From NCBI GenBank assembly GCA_963931865.1, contig OZ007510.1:9954993-10018992 (forward strand): a DNA stretch of 64,000 nt, in the 5' to 3' direction. This document shows, one piece after another, positions 26,601-33,188 of the stretch. This DNA comes from Axinella damicornis. Taxonomy: Eukaryota; Porifera; Demospongiae; Axinellida; Axinellidae. The notes below the pieces were generated by a model, which searched no databases, was not told the origin of the DNA, and saw only the letters and a list, made by a program, of their open reading frames with translations. The position numbers were made by a program, and so were the translations under genes. The stretch's first letter is position 1. Each line of letters starts with the position of its first letter.

Positions 26601-29216
26601 ACACGTGAGTGTGGGGGCTAGTACGTACAGCTCTAGCACACGTGAGTGTGGGGGCTAGTGCATACAGCTCTAGCACACGTGAGTGTGGGGGCTAGTACAT
26701 ACAGCTCTAGCACACGTGAGTGTGGGGGCTAGTACATACAGCTCTAGCACACGTGAGTGTGAGGGCTAGTACATACAGCTCTAGCACATGTGAGTATGGG
26801 GGCTAGTACATACAGCTCTAGCACACGTGAGTGTGGGGGCTAGTGCATACAGCTCTAGCACACGTGAGTGTGGGGGCTAGTACATACAGCTCTAGCACAT
26901 GTATGTGAGTGTGGGGCCTAGTACATACAGCTCTAGCACATGTGAGTGTGGGGGCTAGTGCATACAGCTCTAGCACACGTGAGTGTGGGGGCTAGTACAT
27001 ACAGCTCTAGCACATGTGAGTGTGGGGGCTAGTACATACAGCTCTAGCACACGTGAGTGTGGGGGCTAGTGCATACAGCTCTAGCACACGTGAGTGTGGG
27101 GGCTAGTGCATACAGCTCTAGCACACGTGAGTGTGGGGGCTAGTGCATACAGCTCTAGCACACGTGAGTGTGGGGGCTAGTGCATACAGCTCTAGCACAT
27201 GTGAGTGTGGGGGCTAGTACATACAGGACAGAAACTGGTAATAAAGATCTTCAAGATGGGCGCACCTTGGTTGGTCTTTGAGTATTTTTGCTGTTTGGTC
27301 TGTTTCTGGTGCTGGAAGCGAGGAGGAACCTCTCTATGGTGGTAACGTGACCCCTGACCCCCACTAGCAGCCTGGGCGAGTTGCTGAGAGGGTTGGGAGA
27401 GAAGATGAGGGAGTGAGAGGGATACATGTACGAGGGAAGGTGGGAAGAGTAAGGGAGAAAGGTCTGGTCAAGTTGGTACAGACAATAAGGGCCGATCACA
27501 CGTACACGTATGATGACAAGTTCATGGATACTAGGAGAGGGTGTGGCATCATCAAGCAAAGCTTCAAGGTTAGATTGGGTACATGTAATGCAGCTGCTCA
27601 TCTGCACTTGCAGTTGGTGGTAATTGAGGCTGTGAATTACAACTTAAGTAAGTGCAAGAAAACTCAAGTGCATAGTGTACACAGTGTACACAGTGCAAGA
27701 GCAGTGGTAGCCAGTTAGGATACAGCTTCCAGCCAAAGACGAGAGTGGAGGTCTCTCAATGCAACAGCAACGAGGCTAATGGGTGTTTGAAATATCTCTC
27801 TCCACTGGCTGGCTCATGAACACTAAGGAGAAGTGTCCGTTCTCCACCTTCTACCAATGTCTGTGCCCTCAGACCCTTAGCACAAAAAGGGACGTACTTG
27901 GTCAAACATCAGAAGGCCCACTACCGTGACAATCGACTTGTTTCAACTGACACTGATGCGTAATGAGTCGAATGCAAGAGGCAGGCATCCACAGTGGAAC
28001 TTTCCACAAAGGAGTGGACAAACGTATCTCGGTCCTTCAAAAAATTGTCTCGTGGTTTGAGCTGTTCCAACTTCACCGCAGTTGGCTAAATGCAGCTGTA
28101 ATCGCAGCCTCAATATCTTCACTACTCCACTTTGTTGAGTTACAAAATCTCTACCTTCGACTATTCTCTCCAGCCCAGGGTGTCCTATACGATCTTGACA
28201 TTTGCACATATGTAGCTGGCTAGCCCTCTATGTGCAAACTGCAGGATGTGAATGTGCCATTACTAGCCAATCAACCAATCAGATCAGATTCGGCCCTCTG
28301 AAATTCCGCAGAGAATCAAATTTTACTGTACCACCGTGGCAAGAACTTCCTCCTATTCAGGTGGGAGGGTCTCAAACTGGGTTCAGTCCCACAGCGGCAG
28401 GAGTGTACGGATGGCTGCTCACCTTGCTCTGTCTGGTGGCAGTGGCACTGCCACTGGTGGAGGAGGTCTTCCCCTCTTTCTTCCTCTTCTCTTCCTTTCT
28501 CCTACCCTCCTTCCCATGCTCCTCCTCACGTTCCTCAGAGGACCTGCAGGCAAGACAGAGAGAGAGGGTGTGTGTGCATTTGTGGAAGGGAAAAGAGAAG
28601 TAAGAGGCGAGCAAGAATTCAATTTCTACTCATGGCTCGAGATCAGTAGACACTCTAGGAATCACCTTGTCTGGTGGTTCACAAGGTGGTAACTACTCTA
28701 CAGTCCCGAGTATGTTGAACTTTGGACTGCAACATTGTTTCAAACTGACTGGTGGGTGCCCCAATTGAAACCACAGACACGTATATATGTGCATATTTCA
28801 GAAGGACACCTTGTAGGTATGGACAGCTACCACTGACCTCTTTAGGGGTGGGCGATATCAGAATAATGTGGTCACGATATATCATGTGTTAGTTATCACG
28901 ATATTCGATATTATCACAATAATGCGTTTTGGCTAGTTTATTTGACTTCTCATGCCACACTAGAATATTTCTACAAGCCAAGCATTTACTATGTTGTCAT
29001 AAATTGCATGTATACACTATTTAGCTACTGCATGCCTTATTTCTGCAAAAACAACATCACTAATAATGTGAACACGATATGACGATAATGTTAAAACCAC
29101 CACGATACGATTATCATGGGCTCTTAATATCACGATATACGATAATAACGATATATTGCCCACCCCTACCTCTGTTTAGATCGGTTGTGTTTGCTGTCCT
29201 TGTCTTGCCCCTCCAT
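1..29216 (-). CDS. TNRC6: TNRC6/GW182 family miRNA silencing scaffold (nine coding exons, 3' end off the left edge)
   Basis: GW182/TNRC6 proteins bind Argonaute through Trp motifs and recruit PABPC and CCR4-NOT deadenylase to miRNA targets in the cytoplasm and P-bodies. Coding exons read here: 29170-29216, 28423-28543, 27266-27383, 5899-7246, 5229-5473, 4441-4655, 3495-3551, 797-3199 and 1-33. All have GT/AG borders and matching phases and give at least 1,529 residues. Domains in order: a charged Lys/Glu N-terminus (about 17-45); the family signature REVPPRF (about 73-79); a Gly/Ser/Trp-rich Argonaute-binding region (about 96-698); a UBA domain (about 705-742) assembled exactly across an intron; a Gln-rich segment (about 820-955); a PAM2 motif EFKPGVPW (about 1140) that would bind the PABP MLLE domain; a Trp-containing silencing region; and the first RRM strand WLILRNVTSQ (about 1508-1518). 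The rest of the RRM and the C-terminus lie outside the window. Identity is very secure. Weak points are the start codon and the last exon. Confidence 0.93.
34..796. other. TNRC6 intron, nothing further recognised
   Basis: No convincing coding exon was seen. It contains a short poly-C tract near 257-267. A hydrophobic 71-codon minus-strand reading frame at 324-539 was considered and rejected as RRM sequence. Confidence 0.4.
797..3199 (-). CDS. TNRC6: TNRC6 large exon: UBA end, Q-rich, PAM2, silencing region, RRM start
   Basis: The exon is 2,403 bases (801 codons), phase 0 at both ends, with acceptor CTCTGTTCCCAG|CGT and donor ACAG|GTAAGT. It carries the second half of the UBA, a Gln/Leu/Met-rich segment, SRLQWIISG (the family has a comparable S-R-x-x-x-W motif), the PAM2 core EFKPGVPW, a Pro/Ser-rich region with spaced Trp motifs (NQWGS, SVWGV, QKWGM, HMWDM), and finally SPWLILRNVTSQ, the first strand of the RRM. 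Confidence 0.94.
3495..3551 (-). CDS. TNRC6: TNRC6 micro-exon, first half of the UBA domain
   Basis: The 57-base phase-0 exon encodes DKTPSFADNLKKLMDMGFP. Joined to the next exon (RQASEKYLKANSNDIDAS...) it forms a textbook UBA fold with the MGFP loop and the third-helix pattern. Acceptor CTCTCCCACAG, donor CCA|GTACGT. Confidence 0.92.
3676..3823 (+). repeat. Poly-T, poly-G, poly-C and (CA)n compound tract
   Basis: T16 is followed by about 27 G, a 55-base spacer, about 24 C and then (AC)n. The G and C tracts can pair into a large hairpin. In TNRC6 intron between the 4441-4655 and 3495-3551 exons. Confidence 0.9.
4441..4655 (-). CDS. TNRC6: TNRC6 GW exon between microsatellites
   Basis: The exon has 215 bases. 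It starts CT|GTG after CCCCACTCCATCCAG and ends AAG|GTGTGTGTG. It contributes VNWND, VEWGDED, AAGWGGKE, GQWVG and MDGWN motifs. The donor is the first repeat unit of a (GT)n tract. The intron side of the acceptor runs into a (CCCT)n tract (4701-4764). Phases agree with both neighbours, which makes the exon hard to dismiss despite the simple repeats. Confidence 0.82.
5229..5473 (-). CDS. TNRC6: TNRC6 GW exon
   Basis: The exon has 245 bases, acceptor CTTCTTATTCAG|G and donor CCACCAG|GTGGGT. It encodes Ser-rich sequence, a basic KIRKPKK patch, and the Trp motifs SGWGDLPSP and DDGTGIWGEPP, which closely resemble vertebrate TNRC6 GW motifs. The phases (2 in, 1 out) fit both neighbours. Confidence 0.87.
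5899..7246 (-). CDS. TNRC6: TNRC6 GW-rich exon
   Basis: The exon has 1,348 bases. The acceptor is CTCCCCACAG|CA at 7247/7246 and the donor is TGCAG|GTATGC at 5899/5898. After a His/Pro/Gln stretch it carries about a dozen Trp residues in Gly/Ser/Asp context (for example GWLDDDGGWSAG, GSGWGSDL, SKWQ, SDWDELD, VWVGG, SSWKSDN). This is the Argonaute-binding low-complexity pattern of the family. It begins in phase 1, continuing the 27266-27383 exon across a 20-kb intron. Confidence 0.9.
7342..7580 (+). repeat. (GTCT)n tract
   Basis: Long GTCT array with interspersed CTAC/CTGC units, starting about 100 bases upstream (minus-strand sense) of the TNRC6 5899-7246 exon. Open in several frames, but these are repeat translations. 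Confidence 0.95.
7907..7946. mobile_element. 40-base perfect-stem foldback
   Basis: TAGCCTCGTTCTCAGGCCAC is followed at once by its near-complement GTGGCCTGGGAACGAGGCTA. AATGGACTGTA occurs on both sides, as a target duplication would. Degraded relatives follow at about 8058-8101 and 8140-8207. Confidence 0.65.
8835..9050 (+). repeat. 22-23-bp G-rich minisatellite
   Basis: About eight copies of GGGACAGAGAGGGGAGTGTG plus GGT. A (TG)n tract lies just upstream (8725-8765). Confidence 0.9.
9325..9770 (+). repeat. About 124-bp tandem repeat, 3-4 diverging copies
   Basis: CTCAGGAGTAAGGAATCTTC, then CAGCATGCCACTGGTAC and ACCTCCCCTCCGA recur at about 9325, 9447 and 9573, each followed by a CATTA...CATGCAC linker. 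Confidence 0.85.
10314..10368. mobile_element. Foldback element, TAGTCTC subtype
   Basis: 55 bases with TAGTCTCATGCCCAGACCCT and AGGGTCTGGGAACGAGACTA arms. Duplicated GCATTCACA at 10305-10313 and 10369-10377. Confidence 0.75.
10440..10600 (+). repeat. Old single-half relative of the dimeric repeat
   Basis: GGATGGCCAACGGAAGACAA, CTCCACCACCAGGAGATGAG and GGTGTAGTCAGAAT occur in the same order and spacing as in the second half-unit of the 56036 repeat. Diverged. Confidence 0.45.
13066..13417 (+). repeat. 44-bp tandem repeat, 8 copies
   Basis: Unit ACATCATCCCTTCCTTGCGG plus CTCCCATACAAACTAAACAGCATT in pieces. Copies differ at a few positions only. Confidence 0.95.
14493..14640 (+). repeat. About 50-bp tandem repeat, 3 copies
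   Basis: GCGAGTCCAGCATAGCTCAT with a CTCAYTGCTGCRTCGGT linker, three times. Confidence 0.8.
15785..16083 (+). repeat. 24-bp tandem repeat, about 13 copies
   Basis: Unit CTGACTACCAACGGCAGTTC plus ACCC, with one or two more units after the foldback insertion (16491-16525). Confidence 0.92.
16093..16490. mobile_element. Long foldback element inserted in a 24-bp array
   Basis: Inverted arms of about 100 bases begin TAGCCTCGTACCCAGTCC and end GGGAACGAGGTTA. The duplicated flank CCTTGACTA (16084-16092 and 16491-16499) differs from the CCCTGACTA of the surrounding array, so it is a real target duplication. The central part has no credible gene. Confidence 0.8.
18986..19140 (+). repeat. About 76-bp tandem duplication
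   Basis: AGAGTAGAGTGTACTGGTTT...CATGCATGGACACA present twice with two or three differences. Confidence 0.9.
20685..20727. mobile_element. Minimal foldback element
   Basis: About 43 bases, nearly all stem (TAGCCTCGTACCCAGGCCC and its complement). Duplicated GACTGAGG at 20677-20684 and 20728-20735. Confidence 0.7.
20800..22200 (+). repeat. Complex 18-bp-based minisatellite
   Basis: The core CCTGTACACCCCTACACT (18 bp) is pure at about 21058-21270. Around it are larger units combining GTACCAGTAGCATATACATA, CACCCCTGCACTCCTG and CCAGTAAACATACGTGTGTT. Reading frames through it are repeat translations, not genes. Confidence 0.92.
22668..22776. mobile_element. Foldback element of the TAGCCTCG family
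   Basis: 109 bases, arms TAGCCTCGTTCCCAGGCC and GGCCTGGGAACGAGGCTA. Flank ACTTTTGGC duplicated at 22659-22667 and 22777-22785. The inner arm (CTTCTCACCCCAG...GCCGCTTGCA) differs from the other subfamilies. Confidence 0.85.
24076..24184. mobile_element. Foldback-like element, TAGTCTCGG subtype
   Basis: Ends TAGTCTCGGTGCCAGACCCA and GGTCTGGGAACAAGACTA. The inner sequence CCAGCACG / CGTGCTGG is also complementary. Confidence 0.6.
24553..25259 (+). repeat. 18-bp quasi-palindromic minisatellite, about 39 copies
   Basis: Unit TACTGTACATACTGCCAG with alternating CCAG/GGCAG/GTCAG variants, giving many GTAC and GGCAGTACTG palindromes. Higher-order blocks contain CAGTATGTACGTATTGCCAG. A foldback element interrupts it at 25259. 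Confidence 0.93.
25259..25368. mobile_element. Foldback element inserted in the 18-bp array
   Basis: 110 bases with almost perfect arms starting TAGCCTCGTACCCAGTCC. Perfect 8-base duplication GTCAGTAC at 25251-25258 and 25369-25376. Its inner arm (GCTTTCCGTCGCTTGCAGTA) is close to that of the 16093 element. Confidence 0.85.
25471..25510. mobile_element. Minimal foldback of the same family
   Basis: 40 bases with TAGCCTCGTTCCCAGGC and GGCCTGGGAACGAGGCTA arms. No clear target duplication. Confidence 0.6.
26268..27225 (+). repeat. 37-bp minisatellite, about 26 copies
   Basis: Unit ACACGTGAGTGTGGGGGCTA plus GTACATACAGCTCTAGC. Very homogeneous; the main variants are GTACATAC/GTGCATAC and CACGTG/CATGTG. 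It ends about 40 bases before the donor of the TNRC6 27266-27383 exon. Confidence 0.95.
27266..27383 (-). CDS. TNRC6: TNRC6 exon with the REVPPRF signature
   Basis: The exon has 118 bases after the polypyrimidine acceptor CCAACCCTCTCAG and ends CAAG|GTGCGC (phase 1). It encodes a Gln-rich peptide containing HHREVPPRFQHQKQ. This matches the conserved N-terminal motif of TNRC6 proteins and is the strongest evidence that exons this far from the main body belong to the same gene. Confidence 0.88.
28423..28543 (-). CDS. TNRC6: TNRC6 charged N-terminal exon
   Basis: The exon has 121 bases, with acceptor CCTGCAG|G at 28544/28543 and strong donor AAG|GTGAGC at 28423/28422. It encodes a Glu/Lys/Arg-rich stretch starting SSEEREEEHGKEGRRKEE and then a Ser/Thr tail ending RQSK. 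Vertebrate TNRC6 proteins have a similar Lys/Glu-rich segment at this place. It ends in phase 0. Confidence 0.78.
28844..29167. mobile_element. hAT-type MITE in TNRC6 intron 1, touching the 5' splice site
   Basis: The left end is AGGGGTGGGCGATAT and the right end is ATATTGCCCACCCCT, i.e. imperfect inverted termini. The AT-rich interior is made of repeated CGATAT motifs. The flanks are ACCTCTTT (28836-28843) and ACCTCTGT (29168-29175), an 8-base target duplication with one mismatch. GGGGTGGGC termini and 8-base duplications are typical of hAT elements. No coding capacity. Confidence 0.8.
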
Positions 29217-29232
29217 CAGTGACAGCAGCTAC
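29170..29232 (-). CDS. TNRC6: TNRC6 exon with the start codon
   Basis: The ATG is at 29216-29214 and 15 codons plus 2 bases follow (MEGQDKDSKHNRSKQ). The donor reads AG|GTAGGGG at 29170/29169. The exon appears to begin at 29232 after TTCTGCAG, so 29217-29232 would be 5' UTR and an upstream non-coding exon is expected. The phase joins exactly to the next exon (AG + G = Arg). The donor bases from +3 onward belong to a transposon end (see 28844-29167). Confidence 0.68.
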
Positions 29233-29235
29233 CTG

Positions 29236-29590
29236 CAGAAGAGGAGGAGTAGGAGGAGGAGGAGGAGGAGGGGGGAGGGGGAGGAGGGAGGGGGAGGGGG
29301 AAGGGGAAGGGGAAGGGGGGGAGGGGGAGGGGGAGGGAGAGGGGAGGGGGGAGGGGGGGAGGGGGAGGAGGAGGAAGAGGAGGAAGAAAAGGGGAGGAAG
29401 GAGGAGGGGAGGATGGGGAAGAGAAGGAGGAAGAGGAGGATGGGAGGAGAAGAGGAGGAGAGGAGGGGAGGAGAAGGAAGGGAGGAGTAGCAGGAGGATG
29501 AGGAGGAGGAGGGAAGAGGAGGCGGATGTGGATGAGAAGGAGTAGGAGGTGGAGGAGGAGGAGGAGGAAGGAAGAAAGAATAGAACAAGA
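29236..29590 (+). repeat. Purine-rich (GGA)n tract upstream of the TNRC6 first coding exon
   Basis: About 350 bases of GGA/GGGGA. In the TNRC6 sense it is a continuous polypyrimidine tract ending in TTCTGCAG, the presumed 3' splice site of a 5' UTR intron. Confidence 0.9.
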
Positions 29591-30240
29591 GGGAGGACAA
29601 GTGAGGTCTTGGGTTTGAATCTCAGTTGAGCCCCAATATTCTTTTACGGTTACCCGAGATACTCTCTCGATATTTTCCAACACAAGCACTGTATATGACA
29701 GCACAGTGGAACTGAAACCCCCTCTGTGGAAGTTCTACATGTACCTTGAATGCTTTCCCTCCTTCAGACTGTCTAACACACTCATTCACAATGCACACTC
29801 ACACACACATTACGCATGCATGCACGCGCGCGCACACACACACATACCTGTACAGATATAGTGATTCCTGGGCACAGACATTGACGACACAAGAGAGTGA
29901 GCTTGGATGTCAGCAGTCAAACCTGCACAAAAAAAAAACACATAGCAGACTCCACATCACAAGAGTAGAGTTCTCCTGCGGCAACTGCTACACACGTTAC
30001 AAGCCAGGGTGATGCAAGAGTAGGGTTTTGATAACATACAAGACAAGGACATCGTGAATCCCGCTAGGAGTGGTAGGGAACCCATAGATCACAGGTATAG
30101 GATTTTCAGTTTCTACCACTTCCTCCACTGACAAGGTTTTAAGCTGGTGGGAGACAGTGACCCAACGTAGATGGGGGTTTTGGGTTGACTCTAAAGCTGT
30201 CTTTGACACTGTAAATTGTCAGGTGTTATTATTTTGTGGC

Positions 30241-30655
30241 TGGTACTTAATTTTTGGTTGGCCGGTTGATTGGAGGGATATCCCCCTTCCTCTATGAAAC
30301 CTCCTTGAACCACTGTACTGGTTGGTCGGTTGGTAATTGGAGGGGTATCCCCTTCCCCTATGAAACCTCCATGAACCACTGTACTGGTTGGTCGGTTGGT
30401 TGGAGGCCCCTTCCCCTATGAAACCTCCATGAACCACTGTACTGGTTGGTTGGAGGGGTATCCCCCTTCCCCTATATAACTAATCTTCTTGGATTACAAA
30501 GCCTACACTAACAGCTGATCCCATCTACAACAGTGTTCAAATTTTCCACCTTTCAACACTTATTTTTACACTTTTACAAACAATGAAACCTCCATGAACC
30601 ACTGTACTGGTTGGTCGGTTGGTTGGAGGGATATCCCCCTTCCCCTATGAAACCT
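30241..30655 (+). repeat. 60-65-bp tandem repeat, about five copies with a 115-bp interruption
   Basis: GGTTGGTCGGTTGGTTGGAG, CCCCTTCCCCTATGAAACC and TCCATGAACCACTGTACT recur. It lies upstream of the TNRC6 start codon, in the likely 5' UTR intron. Confidence 0.85.
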
Positions 30656-32519
30656 CCCTGTACTATGGCGTTTTTAGCACCTTTAGGCAGTGTTACTCGC
30701 ACTTCAACCACACTCACTGGTGGGAGGGGGCCTGGACATTATCATGTGACATATGCAATTGTACAGTTGCAGGTGGTTGCACTTAGGAATAATGTAGTTG
30801 GGGCATGATCTGCAGTCCCAGCACATGCTAGTCAGTAGAGATTGAGCACCTTGGTGTAGTCGCCAAGAATTGTTGTAGAATTCAGTTTAATTTTCACCAC
30901 AGTGCTTACTCTCCCACCAGTGGGAGTGGCCAAAGTGCAAGCAGTTAACACTGTCAAAGGCGTTACAAATTCCTTCACAAGAAGGTATCTACAAGGTGCT
31001 TGGTAGGTACAGTACAACACACTCTGTATGGTGAAACTCCTGCCTGTGGGTGGTATGCATCATGCACGGAGAGGAAGTGACTACAGACCAACCACACAAC
31101 ACAGTTGACCAGAGAGCACAAAGGAAGCTGCCATTGGAGTGGAAAGGTCTGAGCAGCAACAAAACATTCCCCAACACACACACAGAACTCCCTCAAGTAA
31201 GCCATCAAGGCTCAAACCCTCAGTTAATATCTTATAGCTTCAGTCAAAACACTACAAAATGGATCACAGGTATGGCACCATTCCCAGCCTCCCCCCAGCC
31301 ATCTCTTTTTGGAACACTTCACACAGCTACTGCAGCCAGCATTCTACAGACATGCATTCAGTCTTACCCACACACCCACACACCCACACACCCACACACC
31401 CACACAGCCTTCCCCGCTCCATACACCTACTCTCAATACAAAAGCTGCAGTCCAATTAGGAACACCATGTGAGAATCAGTGTACTACACAGTACAGATGC
31501 CCTAGGTGCAGTCAGTCACATTTGTTAGTCACATTATACCAGGCTCTCTCCAATGAGATCTTGTTCCCAGACCCAAACTAACAAATTTGATTTGTGAGTT
31601 TGGATCTGGGAACAAGACCGCGGGACAGTAGTTTATAATGGCCAGGCACCTTTGACTGACGGCTGATCACAACGGATTGGGGCTGATTGATCTACACACA
31701 ATCACTTCAGAAGCAAATCACCACTTACGATCGTTATGATGCAACTTTGAGCCGAATGCTAGTACAGACAGCCAACGAGTATGCCTTGGACAACGGGCAA
31801 ACCTTCATTGATACACCTCACAGCATGCCATCATAAAGATTAATCCCGGGCTTTGTGACTCATTACCATAGCCATCAAACAAGTTTGAACATGATTGTAC
31901 TAATGTAGATCACAGGTCAGACCACGCGCATTCGACGCTATCACTAGTAACACAGTTACTCAACACATCACAGCCTCAATGTAGACTGATGTACGCTACA
32001 GCAATTCCAACATACTTACTGCCTCCTGATTACGTGTGCCTGTTGTCCCAACGCCCACGATCAAATTGTAACAGAATGATGATCAGCTACGTAGGCTATT
32101 CTATCGTAGAAACAAATGCAGAACTCTGATTGGTTGAAATATCTGCCAGATAGACAGACTGTAAGTGACATCACTGCTTGTGAACATGATTGCCACATGT
32201 ATCAGTGACTTTAATGGATTCCATAAAATATTGCCGTTACGCACGGCAGGATAGTACTAGCGGCACTGAAAATAGGGATAGCCAGCCAAACTCCCTTCCC
32301 AGCTCATTTGTCTCTCACTCAAGCATCACTGTTCGTTTTTAGTTTTTGTTTTGAGTGCAAATTTCAACTGCTATCAACAAAAGAGCTGCCCTGGTCTCAT
32401 TCACTGCCATCTGCCATATTTTTGGGAAATCGATGGACAAAATTCATTGTACCTGGTCAGTTGATTTTGTCTCTGTACAAATTCTGAACAGGAATGATTA
32501 CAGTATACATATGAAACAC

Positions 32520-32601
32520 TAGCCTCGTTCCCAGCCTCCACGCCCAGCTTTTGTCACTGCAAGCAACAAAAGCTGGGCGTGGAGGCCTGGGAACGAGGCT
32601 A
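32520..32601. mobile_element. Foldback element of the TAGCCTCG family
   Basis: 82 bases, arms through CCACGCCCAGCTTTTG. Perfect 8-base duplication TGAAACAC at 32512-32519 and 32602-32609. Confidence 0.85.
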
Positions 32602-33059
32602 TGAAACACCACACCAACCACTAGCAGATTCCAAGTAGCAACTTGCAGATATTTCAGCTGTTAGCGCCTATTAAGTTACTGGGTGGTGAGTTATTGGTAT
32701 GCTAGTGGGAACCTGGGAAGTTTAACCTTAGCTTACTCCAGCTAGACAAGGATTTTATACTGCCATGCAACATGATACATGTACACGTGTAATAAACATA
32801 GTCTGGCAGCAAGAGGGGAAAACCGCCAAATGATTAGCTTCGGTTCACACACAAACAATTGGCTCATCGGCCGCGCTGCAGGAGTCAACTCACTGTTGTT
32901 TCCTAGACTCTACTTCAGCTTTCTGGAGCGTCTCTCTCCTTGCCTCGGCCTGGAGCGCCAAGCCTGCTTGTCTGCTTTTTTGAACTTGATTTCCGTGATC
33001 ACGGGTGGGGGTGGGCGTCCATGCATGGGTGGGACGCGCGCGGGAAGCTGATCTCATGG

Positions 33060-33090
33060 TGACGTCATTAGTTTACTTCGGGACGTCATG
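33060..33090 (+). promoter_or_regulatory. CRE-like sites upstream of the PHAF1-con80 start
   Basis: A perfect palindromic TGACGTCA lies at 33060-33067. A second ACGTCATG lies at about 33083-33090. Both are roughly 100-125 bases upstream of the start codon in an unusually CG-rich stretch. This is the consensus of ATF/CREB bZIP factors. Use as a promoter is inferred from position only. Confidence 0.4.
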
Positions 33091-33185
33091 TGACTAGCAT
33101 GACTCGACACTGCATGTGTAACATGTAAATTTATACAGTCTTGACTGTGGATGCAGCAGGATCGATCGAGCATACTCGCTGGACA

Positions 33186-33188
33186 ATG
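33186..33188 (+). CDS. PHAF1-con80 first coding exon: only the ATG
   Basis: ATG is followed at once by the donor GTAAGG. The next exon opens in phase 0 with VEIVLHFSKSLG, which aligns with the conserved N-terminus of PHAF1 proteins shortly after Met. No other short upstream exon was found that would supply a start, so this split is the best reading, though not proven. Confidence 0.6.

Larger units (their letters stand above)
7247..27265 (-). other. 20-kb TNRC6 intron filled with tandem arrays and foldback elements
   Basis: It lies between the phase-1 donor CAAG|GTGCGC at 27265 and the acceptor CACAG|CA at 7247. No supported coding exon was found on either strand. Listed separately are at least eight minisatellites and about ten foldback elements. 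Unassigned stretches of more than 300 bases (about 11.6-13.0, 14.0-14.4, 17.0-18.1 and 22.8-24.0 kb) hold only short reading frames without family signal. Confidence 0.7.
29217..33185. other. Head-to-head interval between TNRC6 and PHAF1-con80
   Basis: Contains the purine tract, the 60-bp tandem repeat, (CCCACACA)n at about 31370-31405 and the foldback at 32520. A good minus-strand donor GTAAGTATG near 32007-32015 could end a TNRC6 5' UTR exon. That is a guess. No coding exon recognised. Confidence 0.4.

Noticed and set aside
26268..27225. Regular repeats of 37 bp resembling a CRISPR array
   Set aside because: The units are contiguous with no unique spacers, in an intron of an animal gene. 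It is a minisatellite.
29185..29704. Long Gly/Glu-rich (plus) and Pro/Ser-rich (minus) frames
   Set aside because: Products of the (GGA)n tract. The tract works better as a polypyrimidine stretch of a TNRC6 intron.
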